From positions 3,162,001 to 3,226,000 of the forward strand of contig ML058337.1 of the NCBI GenBank assembly GCA_003013855.2: a stretch of 64,000 nt of DNA. Reading direction: 5' to 3'. The stretch comes from Liriodendron chinense (taxonomy: Eukaryota; Streptophyta; Magnoliopsida; Magnoliales; Magnoliaceae). Positions 27,049-35,265 of this stretch are shown here, piece after piece; position 1 is the first letter of the stretch; every line of letters begins with the position of its first letter. A program made the position numbers and the translations under genes. Under the pieces are notes generated by a model. The model saw only the letters and a program-made list of their open reading frames with translations, ran no database searches and was not told the origin of the DNA.

Positions 27049-30000
27049 ATCGGTTCGGTTAAAAAGGATTTATAATTTTCACAAACCGACAACCGAACCG
27101 ACATTCTCGGTTTTTAAATAAAAAAAACCGACCCGACCTGAAATAGAATGGAAAACCGACTGAAATCGACCGGTTCGATTCAGTTCGGTCGGTTTGGCCA
27201 GTTTTTTGAACAGCCCTATCTCCTATAGAGTGGGCCCAATCATGGTTTGATGGGCACAAATCATACATCAGGGTGGAGCCCTATATCTTCTCCCAATGCA
27301 ACCTCCGTATGGGCGTGTGGCTCGATGCTAGGGCAGTTTCATCCTTGGAAAATGCAAAAATATGTAAGGAGGCCAAAAAAATAAATATATGAAAAGGGGG
27401 GCTGAAAAGGTACTATGTCTAGACCATGGGGCTATTTTGGTATTAAAAAAACCCTATCCAAAATGAGTTCATCTCATTCAAATATCCTAAATTTAATTCA
27501 GGTTAAACCATCCAAGTAATGGGTGTCAATTTAGATGTATGATGAACCAAAAGTTACGCATATTTATCTTCTTCTTCTTCTACTTTTTTTTTTTTGTTTT
27601 TTTTTTTGCGCATACTTATCTAACTGTGAGATTGATGAGCCAACAATTTGGATGGTCTAGATTGTCATACAACTACACCATGCATACAATCGAAGAGTGC
27701 TAAATTAACATGGTAGTTTATCTAAATGAGAAAAAAAAAAAAAAAAAAAAAACTTTGATACTCTGGCAGAGTGTGATGGATTTTATGTAGGCACTGAGAA
27801 ATTGCTTAGAAATTGCACATGTGACATACACAATCAAATTAAACTACACAAATTATAGTAACCAATGTAGATATTTTGTCAACCAATAATTAAGCTCATT
27901 TAATTTTCTGACTATCAGCCTAGTGACATTTATTGGACGGTTAACAGTGAAAGGTACTCAACGGTCCTATTTCCACAAACAAGTGTCCACGAATCAGATT
28001 TTGATTCTTCAACCAATCTGATCTTTGGACTGTGTTTTGGTGGCGGTGTGCTGCACAATCCAGTTGGTTTTATTTGAGTTAATGTATGCCATGTTTACAA
28101 TTTATAAGTGCCTGCAGATCAAGTGTCATAGGCAGCCTGAATACCATGTAACTCCACTGACATGTGCGATGGATGATACGCAACCATTTTAGGAATTACT
28201 TTAAATCTTCAGATGTGGCATAAAAGTAATTCTAATTGAACTGTCCAGATTATCCTTTGCAGCTTAGATGGTCATCATGACGAAAAAAATTAGGCATATT
28301 TCATCATCTGACAATCAAGGTAGTGGACATTTATTGGACGGTTAAGAATGAAAATATCCAATGGTTCTGTATCAACAAACTAGCATCTATGAATCAGACA
28401 CTAGGGTTGTTCAAACATTCTGATTTTGTGATTGGGACTTAGTGGCAGTGGGTTCCACAAGTTAATTGATTTAGTTTTAGTTATTATATATGCTGTGTAC
28501 AATTTCTGAGTTCCAGTGCATCAAGAATCATAATGCATGAGTATCATGTAACTCCCATTTCTAATGAAAACACATGGCAAGAGCCTGCCTTTTCAGGCTC
28601 TTTTATTTGGAGAGAGGGAGGATGATTTACAGGATGCAGTTATATATATTGGGAATTTTTGAAGGGTACCGTCTCTGTCTGGGTATCATTGATACATATT
28701 GTATGATACAAGGGAACTTTTCTAAGGGATTTTGGCGATAAATTGCCCCTTGTTTATCATATATTCGTATCAGAGACATGCAATATCAATTATGTCAGCT
28801 GATATTGTCAATACTGTAAACCCCATCCTTCCCTTACTCGATAGTCGTACCTGTACTCAGATGACATAACCTCAATGTGCAATTGATGTTGTTCAAATAT
28901 AATTTGAAATGTCTAGAATTGCAAATAAGGGTTTCACTGTCATTATGAGTTTAAATGATGCCATCCCATGTTGGTCATTCCTCCGCAATAAATTGTTGCG
29001 AATCGTAATTCAGTTCAGTTGACCTTCCAAACACACCATTAGAAATACTAAGGTGCTCTTTGGATACAGCCTACAGGAACAATTTTGGAACTGGTTAAAA
29101 ATAAGATCAGAACTGGGAAAAAATAAAATAGAAAAGGCACAACTAAGTTTTATTCCTTGAAAAATTCGATCTCTATTTGTAAAACACAATTTGCTAATCT
29201 AGAACAATTTTTAACTATACATGGAAAACAGTTTGCTATTCTATGATTAAACTTAGATACTAAAAGGACCACCCATCACATGTAAACAAAACTACTGTTT
29301 GAGATAGAATTTCACTTGTTGGTTTATGATCCATACAAAGTGGAACCCACCATTTGGACATTTTAATTTCAAGTTACATGTTTGCATGCATGGTTGTGGG
29401 TGAACAATCGGTATGGAGAATATCATTGTCATATGACTATAAATAGTTTATCAAAGATCATCGTGATGACCTTCATTGTCATTGTCGTCATTATCATTGT
29501 TAGGGCTGTTAAAGGGCCAGACCTGGGCTGTGCTAAGGGCTGCCCAAGCCTGGCTTGCAAAATAAATCTAAGCCCGAGCTCAGCCTGAGATGATTATGCC
29601 AGGCCCAAGCCCAGGCACTAGCTTTTGTGCAATATCTAGGATGTAAAAATTAGGTACTCATCATTCATGATATATTAAAGAAATGCAGTCTAAACCCTAA
29701 AGGGATCAGTTTGTAAACCACCATTACCGCCGCCGCCTCCATCACTGACATCATCATCACATCTGCCGTCATTGTCGTGACCATCACCATCATTGTCATC
29801 ATTGTCACTTTGATCACTAGATTTTAGTACCAAATGAATAGTTATTGGATTCCGTTCATCAATCGAATGGTGAGGTCCAACATTCACTGGTGGTTTATGG
29901 ATGGTAGTGGTGTTGTGAAGTTAAGGTTGAGAGGAGGAAAGAGGAAATAATTTTTTTTTGTGGATTAATATTAATATTTTTTTTTTAAAAGGGCCTTTTT

Positions 30001-33000
30001 GAACAACCTTCCCAATTATCATTAGGTTACCAAACACGGCTAATTAATGGATAACTGGTGTGGCAGTGGTGAAGTATCTGTTTTAGAATGTTTGGAAGTA
30101 TAAACTGCTAGGCAGTGGGTAGGGGAACCAAGTCCATAGCACGATTTGAAGTGGGAGCAGAAACCAGTTTGGGCCCCCCCCCCCCCCCCCCCCCCCCCAC
30201 CGCCCGGTGGTACCCGGAAAATGTGGGGTTCACATGATGTATACAGGCCATCCAACCAGTCTATTCAAGGGGGACACTATAAGGTCATGTTGTTTGGTAC
30301 CGGGAATTCTCTTGACCCTTTATCCAGTTTAGATTACAGGGTTGGAATGGACTAGATTCCATATAAACAAAATAGTGGGTCAATGGGACCTCTGCACAGA
30401 TCAAGGGTGCTTGCATCCGGTGGTGTGGCCCCTCTGATTTATGGATCAGCCCGATTTTCGAGATCTGGTGGTACATTCACTAACACATTGATGTACTGTT
30501 TGGATTTCCTTCGTGCATCACATGGGCCCCACATCTTACCTTGTCTCACCATTGTAGCTTACGGTAGTACCAGTAGCACTGGAGTGCTCCCTGATGTGAT
30601 GTCTTAAGAAAATGACATTTTTTCTGTTCTTTCTTTGTTTTTTCAAGACAAATCTAAAATGGGTCTCTAGGTGGTCATGTTATCTAAGACAATGCTAGCA
30701 TGGGATGGAATGCCATGGACCCTAAAATGTTTTATTGTTTTCTTTGGTCTATGGTACATGGGCATTCAGGGATATCAATGTATGACTGTTATACTTGATG
30801 TTGACTAGTGAAGATGGTTCAACCGAGATATTGGCCAATACCATTGATATTTCATGCGGACAAAATGATATACATGGGGAATTGCGAAATTACTAAATTT
30901 CCCTTTATTACAAAAAATATCGCAATTTACAATATATAGATTTTTCCAAAAACCCTTCATAAGATCCCCCCATGTGATAAATGTGATACACTGCAATATT
31001 GTATTGGAAATACATCGCGACACATTCCCCCCCCCCCCCCCCCCAAAAAAAAAAAAAATCGCAGAAACCTCACAAAAAATTCAATCTCCCAAATTTGTTT
31101 GGAGGAATGTGTTTTCATACTTACATTGTATTATTTATGAATTATATGAACTCATTTTGGATATAATTGCATCACTCCTATCAGACAACACATAGTTTAT
31201 GACCCTATACAAAGGAAACTATTATTCATACTTATTTTTAATCTTTTGAGTTCTAAGCACGTGCAGTCATGCCTCTTCCATATCTTCAAAATAAAAAAAA
31301 AGCCCTCTTTCAACATATCCTGAAGTTCTATTGAAAATTCCATCATTTCCTAATGTTTTCCTCAAACACTGATACATTCCCTGATACATGCCATATTTCC
31401 CATGTGATACCAATATGTTTCCGTATCCCAAGGGGGCAAAATGTGCATTGATGCCGATATTTAAATCCCTGATTTCGACCCATGCAAGGATACGATACCT
31501 TAACAGTTTCGAAATATCAGGTTACTATAGTCTTTAGCATTACCGAAAACTCTAGGTGGCTTGCTTTGCAACTTGTTTTAGTCAATTTGATTAAGACAGC
31601 CCAGCCTGCAAGCTGAGTCATGTGAAATACAACTTGTTGGGTCAAAAAATTAAAGAGACAAGTCATCTGATTTTATTCATCACCTTAAGTTGGTTGCAGC
31701 CCAGGATGAGTTGGGCTTGGCTTGGGTACTTGCTGAGATAGATTCTATTTTACTCATGTTTCTATGTGACATTCTTTTTTTTTTTTTTTGAAAGATGAAA
31801 TTATCGGGTGAATGTATTGTAAGATGAAATTATCGGTTGAATGTATTGTCTTCAGGTGCTCCAGTTGTGCACCATCCATTCTTTTTTTTATATGAAAGGA
31901 TATTATGAATTCGTTAGAATTAATTCCAAGTATTCCATAATGGTAATGGTGGCCGTAACAACGTTACAGATTTTTTTTTTCTTTCTTTCTGAAGAAACCT
32001 ATTTCAACCCGTAACAGACAGTTATGGAGCTATTACAGGTAATTTTTTCTGTAACGGTCGTTACGTAATCGTTTTGGAATACCCTGGTTAATTCTCTACA
32101 CAACCCTTTCTCTATTTTTTATTTTTATTCTCTTTTATCTTTCTTCTCCACCATGTGATTGACTATAGGCACAAAGTGAAGATATTGCTGTGAAAAAAAG
32201 AATTGTGATTCAAATGGCTTACTAGCTTCGACATTCCATTTCAGTCAGTGCATGAAGGTCGTATCTATCAGTTGAAGCTCTTCTGCGACAAGGATTATCC
32301 AGAGAAGCCTCCAAGCGTTCGTTTCCATTCACGGATCAATATGACGTGTGTGAACCATGAGACTGGAGTGGTAACAATCTAATCCCTGACTCTGCTAAAT
32401 GAAGGTTATATATGCGTAATTGTTAACTGATGGTTGTCCCTATTTCAGTAATATGATGATATCGGCATAGATATCATGAACATGGCCATGATGATAATTG
32501 TGATGCCAAAGCCACTACTATTTGCAGACGTAGGATTTCTAATGCCTACTCTTAAAATATGCCAATTTGGCATATGTGCACCGTATCCAAGCTGTTTATC
32601 AGGTGGCCCCACCATGTATGTTCTGTGGCCCAAAAATCAGGCTAGTACAATCTTTAGGTGATTCACACTCTAAAGAGGGAATGTGAACCTTGATCATTTT
32701 TTTTTAATCTGTACATTTTCTACCCAGGCTGCCTACCTGATAAGTGGACTGGCCTGATTACACGATGAGCCACACCTTATACCTGGATCATGTGGGCTTC
32801 GTTGGCACACATTGTGAGAATGAGATTAAGAATTGTACTCTTGCAAAGTAGGCTTCACATTCCTTTTCTGAAAATTCTTACATGAGAAAAGAAGGGCATT
32901 GGTTGTTAGATGATGTTTTTTCTCCTTTAAGTGCCATATGCTGTGGTTCGCTGTCTTCAAGGGGTCTCACTGTTTGATGGACCACTGTCTGCAAATCAAA

Positions 33001-34272
33001 CAGATTGGATTAGAAGATAGGTGGATCTTTTCTGTTCAATGCTGATCATTGCCAATATTCTTTTCTATTGTCAAGTTGTTGGTTGCTGATGGACAGTTAA
33101 GAACTTCCAGCTGGTAAGTTTTTTCTACTGTGGCTGATTCAACTCTGGACCCACCAGATCAACAGACTGGATTTTAGACCATTGTGCCACATCAAATTTG
33201 AGTGAAGGACACCAAGGAAATTGGTGTGTTGGGTTCAAGGTTGGGGTTTTCCTGTAACAATGAGCTGCTACTTTTGCTATTGATATCCCTAAGTAGATTC
33301 TGCTATATTTAATAAATGATAATATGATGCTCGACCTAAAGATATGCATAGCAACGTCTGGTTTTCAATTTGCAAAGGTGGGCCCACTGTAGATTGACCA
33401 TACCACTTGCCTGATGGGCCCTTCTGTTGATGGACCATACCTGAAAATATCTCCACTGGAACAATCTAACCCAACAATTAGTGACCTACAAATAGATGGT
33501 TAAGAATAGAATACTGCTGTAGTCCACATTGAACTGAAAAAGACCAAAGTTTCAATGGCTATGATCTTCCAATCTGAGAGGCCTCGGATCAATGGTCTGA
33601 ATCAGCAAGCCATGCACCCCACTAGTACAAAATTGAAAGCTTGGGGATATGGTTCATAAACTAGGTTGAGGATCTTATAATCCTCTCTTCAATGACATCT
33701 CTATAAAAAATAGTAGGCTTCAAACAAAAGAAAATCAAGTGGATGGTTAAAAAAACATTGTTTCAGTTTTCTAAATCAACAAGCAAAAGGAAATTGTAGT
33801 CCGGCCTGGTAGAAATATAATAAAATTTAGAAACTATTGTTTTCTTGACTCCTGGGTTGACCCAACCTACATGCATGATGCCTGTTGGAAGTTGGCGAAA
33901 GTGTCCTAGCTACTGAGCTTTTGTTATCTCTCAGCCAACTGTTGTGTATGCCCTCGTCATATTGAACGAATTGTAACACCAGCAGATCTTGATGGGGTAT
34001 TTTGGTCATTTGAAATTTTCTTGCGGAGCCCTCTGCCATTTTACCAAGAGCCATGGTAGTTTCTGATCATTGAATGGCTGAGGTTGTTGGACTTTGACCT
34101 GACCCATATTCTTGAGGCTTGTCCGGTACAGGTAGAATCGAAGAAGTTTGGCATGCTGGCAAATTGGCAACGCGAATACACCATGGAAGACATATTGACA
34201 CAACTGAAGAAGGAAATGGCGGCACCCCACAATCGGAAGTTGGTCCAACCGCCCGAAGGTACCTGCTTCTAG
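12711..34272 (+). CDS. UEV1D: Ubiquitin-conjugating enzyme E2 variant 1 (UEV1/MMZ family), four coding exons
   Basis: Joining 12711-12744, 20261-20400, 32245-32370 and 34132-34272 gives 146 residues, the usual length of plant UEV1C/UEV1D. All introns are GT..AG. The protein opens MAIGSGGSSVV and continues with the family hallmark VPRNFRLLEELERGEKG, then GIGDGTVSYGMDDGDD, YPEKPPSVRF (residues 76-85), WQREYTMEDIL and the end KLVQPPEGTCF. UEV proteins have the E2 (UBC) fold but lack the catalytic cysteine. They pair with Ubc13 to build Lys63-linked ubiquitin chains used in DNA-damage tolerance and signalling; Phe16 matches the residue that docks into Ubc13 in human Mms2. Where an E2 has HPN and the active Cys, this protein has HSRINMTCVN. 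The C-terminus has no prenylation CaaX box, unlike UEV1A/B, which favours UEV1C/D. The frame is open throughout, so the gene is probably functional. The C/D choice is by overall resemblance only. Confidence 0.93.
12930..14000 (+). repeat. Diverged ~190-200 bp tandem repeat in intron 1
   Basis: The order AGTTATTTCAGTTGGGTATTGG, then GATTCTGCATGCTATCTGAT, then CATTCATTGATTTTGTG, then TTCGCTTTTGGGTTC recurs. The first word appears near 13142, 13348, 13533, 13787 and 13973, a spacing of about 185-255 bases. It begins soon after exon 1. No ORF is conserved between copies. Confidence 0.7.
14248..15140 (-). pseudogene. LINE (non-LTR retrotransposon) 3' fragment, zf-RVT domain
   Basis: On the - strand, 14367-14846 encodes a zinc-binding reverse-transcriptase C-terminal domain (zf-RVT type): WSYGAPPHVAVFAWLVGRKK, then ICLMCMADAESIDHLFIHC with the Cys/Cys...His/Cys pattern, then SVWDQFLQAF and ALWRLLILAIWW. 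Upstream sequence to about 15117 continues the RT connection (LNKEELLELVLF) in another frame, so at least one frameshift is present. The 3' end is a poly-A tract, seen as T at 14248-14253. Imperfect target duplications (GACCATTAT at 14239-14247 and GGCCATTAT at 15144-15152) flank it. It is strongly 5' truncated, as usual for LINEs, and lies antisense to UEV1 inside intron 1. Confidence 0.85.
15880..16420 (-). pseudogene. LINE-type RNase H remnant
   Basis: Read on the - strand, the segment contains NVFIESDSRNVVK around 16200 and, in another frame, IIHVLRYTNSKVDKLAKDGSS near 16010-16080. These match the ESDS...VV and R..N..AD.LAK..S signatures of the RVT_3/RNase H-like domain at the 3' end of plant LINEs. 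Stops and a frame change separate the two parts. It is the second antisense LINE piece in intron 1 and could derive from the same or a related insertion. Confidence 0.6.
16679..16740. repeat. Poly-C followed by (CA/CG)n tract
   Basis: C19 (16679-16697), then alternating purine-pyrimidine CGCGCGCGCACACACACAC. The alternating part has the composition that can adopt Z-DNA. Confidence 0.9.
18126..18169. repeat. (GA)n microsatellite in UEV1 intron 1
   Basis: About 22 GA units, preceded by a short TATATAT stretch. Confidence 0.95.
18350..19130 (-). repeat. Possible LTR fragment in UEV1 intron 1
   Basis: The segment holds several GGGCGCCCGG words in both orientations (18814-18945), a GA-rich block (18540-18660) and a T-rich block. 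Read on the - strand this resembles the U3/R part of an LTR. No terminal repeats, PBS or coding motif were found, so the class stays open. Confidence 0.3.
19154..19936. mobile_element. PIF/Harbinger-like MITE carrying the palindromic module
   Basis: The element starts GGGCCTGTTTGATTTTC and ends with the complement type sequence AAAAATCAAGCAGGACC. It is flanked on both sides by the trinucleotide TTA (19151-19153 and 19937-19939). A GGGCCTGTTTG start with TTA duplication is the hallmark of Tourist/Harbinger MITEs. The interior is the ~500-bp palindromic module: GGGCCCACCATGAT...TGAGGCAGATCCAAAGC on the left and GCTTTGAATTTGCCTCA...CAGTGGGCCCC on the right, with an A18 tract at about 19638-19656. 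It has no transposase, so it is non-autonomous. It lies in UEV1 intron 1. Confidence 0.82.
20091..20112. repeat. C22 homopolymer in a purine-rich stretch
   Basis: Twenty-two consecutive C follow about 110 bases of A/G (GGAGAAGAAAAGAAAAG type), 148 bases before UEV1 exon 2. Length in such runs is unreliable in most sequencing. Confidence 0.85.
20261..20400 (+). CDS. UEV1D: UEV1 coding exon 2
   Basis: The acceptor is TCTTGCAG|TTCCTCGG. The exon completes codon 12 and runs to residue 58, ending GTIIGPHN. It ends in phase 0 at the donor AAT|GTATGG. It carries the N-terminal helix and first strands of the UBC fold, including the Ubc13-binding surface (PRNFRLLEELE). Confidence 0.95.
20845..21285 (+). 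pseudogene. LINE RNase H remnant, copy 1
   Basis: In one frame the segment reads GEVEVVLLAVRMVSEFRMLPVIVKGGSQNVIAWA, matching the A(E)..A...A...........EGDS..V..W pattern of the RVT_3 RNase H-like domain, with Gly in place of the catalytic Asp. In another frame it continues VSFFWILREASGEVDDSARRGA, the R.AN..AD.LA..GA C-terminal signature. A stop and a frame change separate the parts. It ends in a CTTCTCTTAAATATCATTCAAAAAAG tail, like a LINE 3' end. Confidence 0.65.
21364..21831 (+). pseudogene. LINE RNase H remnant, copy 2 (tandem)
   Basis: This is a second copy of 20845-21285, about 520 bases downstream and highly similar: LCENHRVSFSWILREASSEADDSARRSTRS at about 21559-21660, preceded by the VIVKGGPRNVIAWA part. 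It ends in a poly-A tail (A12 at 21820-21831). Both copies are disrupted at the same stop in the Trp-Ala region, so the defect predates the duplication or was in the source element. Confidence 0.65.
21975..22650 (-). other. Unidentified insertion-like segment beginning with a G18 run
   Basis: The G run at 22038-22055 bounds a stretch that reads on the - strand as long open frames rich in Leu/Ser/Trp/Cys. None matches a family that I recognise, and codon content looks random. The base composition and the T-rich - strand tail resemble the 3' region of a LINE, but I see no RT motif. Confidence 0.25.
24175..24492. repeat. Minisatellite, ~24-30 bp unit
   Basis: About eleven imperfect units built on GTGGTTGTCATGTAGAACGG(GTC). 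Units vary in length because of small indels. Confidence 0.8.
24862..25445. mobile_element. Non-autonomous element with long TIRs and GCTACG internal repeats
   Basis: The ends are inverted: GGTGTTTTAAATAGCGG on the left, and on the right the complement of GTGTTTTGAATAGTGC. A possible 8-bp target duplication is CTTGGAAG (24854-24861) against CTTAGAAG (25446-25453), one mismatch. The interior has AT-rich non-coding sequence and a cluster of GCTACGCACGCTACGACACTAC-type words (25262-25400) repeated in several phases. The superfamily is open (hAT-like if the 8-bp duplication is real). Confidence 0.55.
25490..25756. repeat. Left half of a palindromic module, split by two MITEs
   Basis: GGGGCCCATCATGAGGTATGTG, GAGGCATATCCA and GTGGACCACACCATAGGAAA identify the left arm and centre of the palindromic module. 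The right part continues only at about 27227 (GAGTGGGCCCAATCATG...CATACATCAGGGTGGAGCCC). The two elements at 25765-26394 and 26424-27218 are inserted between. Confidence 0.6.
25765..26394. mobile_element. Non-autonomous element with 8-bp TSD, TATCG-rich
   Basis: The flanking direct repeat is GAATACAA (25757-25764 and 26395-26402). The ends are imperfect inverted repeats: AGTGTTTGCAGTATCG...AGTATCGG on the left, and the complement of AGCGTTCGCAATGTCAGTATCG on the right. The interior is full of CGATATCG-type words with no ORF. An 8-bp duplication suggests a hAT-like origin. A diverged relative seems to lie at about 30820-31475. Confidence 0.65.
26424..27218. mobile_element. hAT-like MITE carrying the palindromic module
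   Basis: The element starts TAGGGTTGTGCACGGTTTGG and ends GAACAGCCCTA, giving terminal inverted repeats TAGGG(T/C)TGT. A perfect 8-bp target duplication, TCTCCTAT, flanks it (26416-26423 and 27219-27226). TAGGG ends with 8-bp duplications are typical of hAT elements. Subterminal parts are rich in GGTTCGGTCGGTTT words on both strands. The centre (about 26583-26970) is the palindromic module, with GTGGACCATACC on one arm and GTGTGGTCCACC on the other. A (CA)n tract lies at 27003-27046. Confidence 0.85.
27003..27046. repeat. (CA)n microsatellite inside the hAT-like MITE
   Basis: About 22 CA units. Confidence 0.95.
27905..28555. repeat. Tandem duplication, ~0.4-kb spacing
   Basis: The segment near 27910-28165 (TTTATTGGACGGTTAACAGTG, then CACGAATCAGATT, then ACCATGTAACTCC) recurs at about 28310-28555 with the same order and about 70-75 percent similarity by eye. 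No ORF is shared. Confidence 0.6.
30174..30198. repeat. C25 homopolymer
   Basis: Twenty-five consecutive C in UEV1 intron 2. It produces a false poly-Pro or poly-Gly frame. Confidence 0.85.
30820..31475. repeat. Possible diverged relative of the TATCG-rich MITE, with C18/A14 tract
   Basis: CGAGATATTGGCCAATACC near 30829 and GCATTGATGCCGATATTT near 31446 are roughly inverted, and the interior has TGATACATT / CCCAAGGGGG words also seen at 26260-26360. A C18 run followed by A14 lies at 31027-31058. No target duplication was found. Confidence 0.35.
31931..32091. mobile_element. Short MITE with GTATTCC inverted ends
   Basis: The left end AGTATTCCATAATGG and right end CGTTTTGGAATACCC are inverted. 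The interior has GTAACGGTCGTTACG-type palindromic words and a T10 run. It lies 150 bases upstream of UEV1 exon 3. A related element is at 34960-35256. Confidence 0.5.
32245..32370 (+). CDS. UEV1D: UEV1 coding exon 3
   Basis: The acceptor is CATTTCAG|TCAGTGCATGAAGG and the donor is GGAGTG|GTAACA. The exon encodes residues 59-100, from SVHEGRIYQLKLFCDKDYP to MTCVNHETGV, in phase 0 on both sides. It includes the conserved YPEKPPSVRF strand and the region where an active E2 would have its HPN motif and catalytic Cys, both absent here. Residue 59 is Ser where the family commonly has Thr. Confidence 0.95.
32371..34131 (+). other. UEV1 intron 3 (1761 bp)
   Basis: The intron starts GTAACA and ends GGTACAG. 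It holds diverged copies of the palindromic module family (TGGGCCCACTGTAG, GGCCCACC) and unclassified AT-rich sequence. No ORF is supported. Confidence 0.85.
34132..34272 (+). CDS. UEV1D: UEV1 coding exon 4 with stop
   Basis: The acceptor is CCGGTACAG|GTAGAATCG. The exon encodes residues 101-146, including KKFGMLANWQREYTMEDIL and KLVQPPEGTCF, and stops with TAG at 34270-34272. The start VESKK differs from the common VDPKK. The C-terminus ends CF without a CaaX box. The 3' UTR probably extends to about 34470; I see no perfect AATAAA. Confidence 0.95.
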   Translation, partial: VESKKFGMLANWQREYTMEDILTQLKKEMAAPHNRKLVQPPEGTCF

Positions 34273-34959
34273 TCCTAGTAGGTGGCAGTGGAAGCTAACT
34301 TGCACCATGCATAAACATGAATGAAATATATTGTGGTAACGGCTACATCAGTCTGATGAAACTAGAAGGGAGCCCCACAAGGGCACCTTACAAGCTTCAT
34401 TGATCTCATTTTCCATGACAAACTGTGTTGAAAGATGCTGTGCTTTGTTGAATTACTGTTTCTTGTGTGGCATGTTAAACAAACAAAAAAAAAAAAAAAA
34501 AATCTTATCTAGAAAGAAGGGTTTGTTCTTCCTTTTTCAGCCTTTCATTCTGCCCCAATGTTGAAAGCAAACCAACAATGATTTCGGGTTGAAAAGTGGA
34601 AAAAAGAAATCTAGCTAATGTGATTTCGTGGTTCGCCCCAATTGATTTGGGAGGGTGGTCATAGCCAACAAGTCATGTCTTGGGGCATCCAAATACATCC
34701 TAATGACCATCCCTAAATGGACTGGCTCTACCATAGTGCAAGTCATTGGTTCCTGTGGTGGACATCTTGTGTGGCTAAAATGAGAGGACATCTTATTCTG
34801 GTATATTTTTTGTGTAGGAATTTCTAAAGACTCCAAGATCCAAAATCAAGGGCATCTAGATATTATCATAATGTTGTTGAGAAATTTCAGGATATTATCT
34901 GTCATACATGATATTTTGAAAGAGAATTGATCACCTACAGCTTAGCCTGTGGCAAGAGC
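34273..34959. other. UEV1 3' UTR and downstream intergenic DNA
   Basis: The first ~200 bases are the likely 3' UTR (T-rich words such as TTGTTGAATTACTGTTTCTTGTG near 34440, then an A18 run at 34485-34502). The rest has no gene and no clear element. Confidence 0.5.
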
Positions 34960-35256
34960 ATAGTGTACCGTAAAGGCCGTTATGTAAAGGTAATGGTGGC
35001 AACCATTACACGTTATAGGGTCGTAAAGGCCATAATGGCCGTTATGGAAAAAATGACTGTAATGGCCCAGCTACACCCCCTGTAAAGGCCATAACTGTCC
35101 ATTACAAGGCCGATACAGATTTTTCGAGTTTTTTTTTCCCAATAAAAAAAGAGATTGTAATGATTTTTATGGCCCTCATAAAGGCCGTTACACCCTATAT
35201 CTAAAGGTAACAGTGGTGGCCATTACGCCGACCATTACCGTATTGGAATACCGTTG
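34960..35256. mobile_element. Foldback MITE with possible 9-bp TSD
   Basis: GGCAAGAGC occurs on both sides (34951-34959 and 35257-35265). The interior repeats AAAGGCCGTTATG and its complement, with ACCGTAAAGG on the left and the inverted GGTAATGG...CCGTATTGG on the right. It is related to 31931-32091 by its GGTATTCC end. A 9-bp duplication would suggest a Mutator-like origin. Confidence 0.5.
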
Positions 35257-35265
35257 GGCAAGAGC

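Larger units (their letters stand above)
20401..32244 (+). other. UEV1 intron 2 (11844 bp)
   Basis: The intron starts GTATGG and ends CATTTCAG. It contains two tandem LINE RNase H remnants, a minisatellite (24175-24492), at least three MITEs with target duplications (24862-25445, 25765-26394, 26424-27218), a (CA)n tract, a 0.4-kb tandem duplication, poly-C tracts and a short MITE near 31931. Segments at 22650-24170 and 28640-30800 show no gene; the latter has a TAGGGCTGTTAAAGGGCC word at 29511, like a hAT terminus with no matching second end. Confidence 0.85.

Noticed and set aside
28577..28604. Rho-independent terminator-like hairpin (AGAGCCTG...CAGGCTCTTTT)
   Set aside because: The shape is right, but the window is plant nuclear DNA, where this type of terminator has no role. 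It lies in the middle of an intron.
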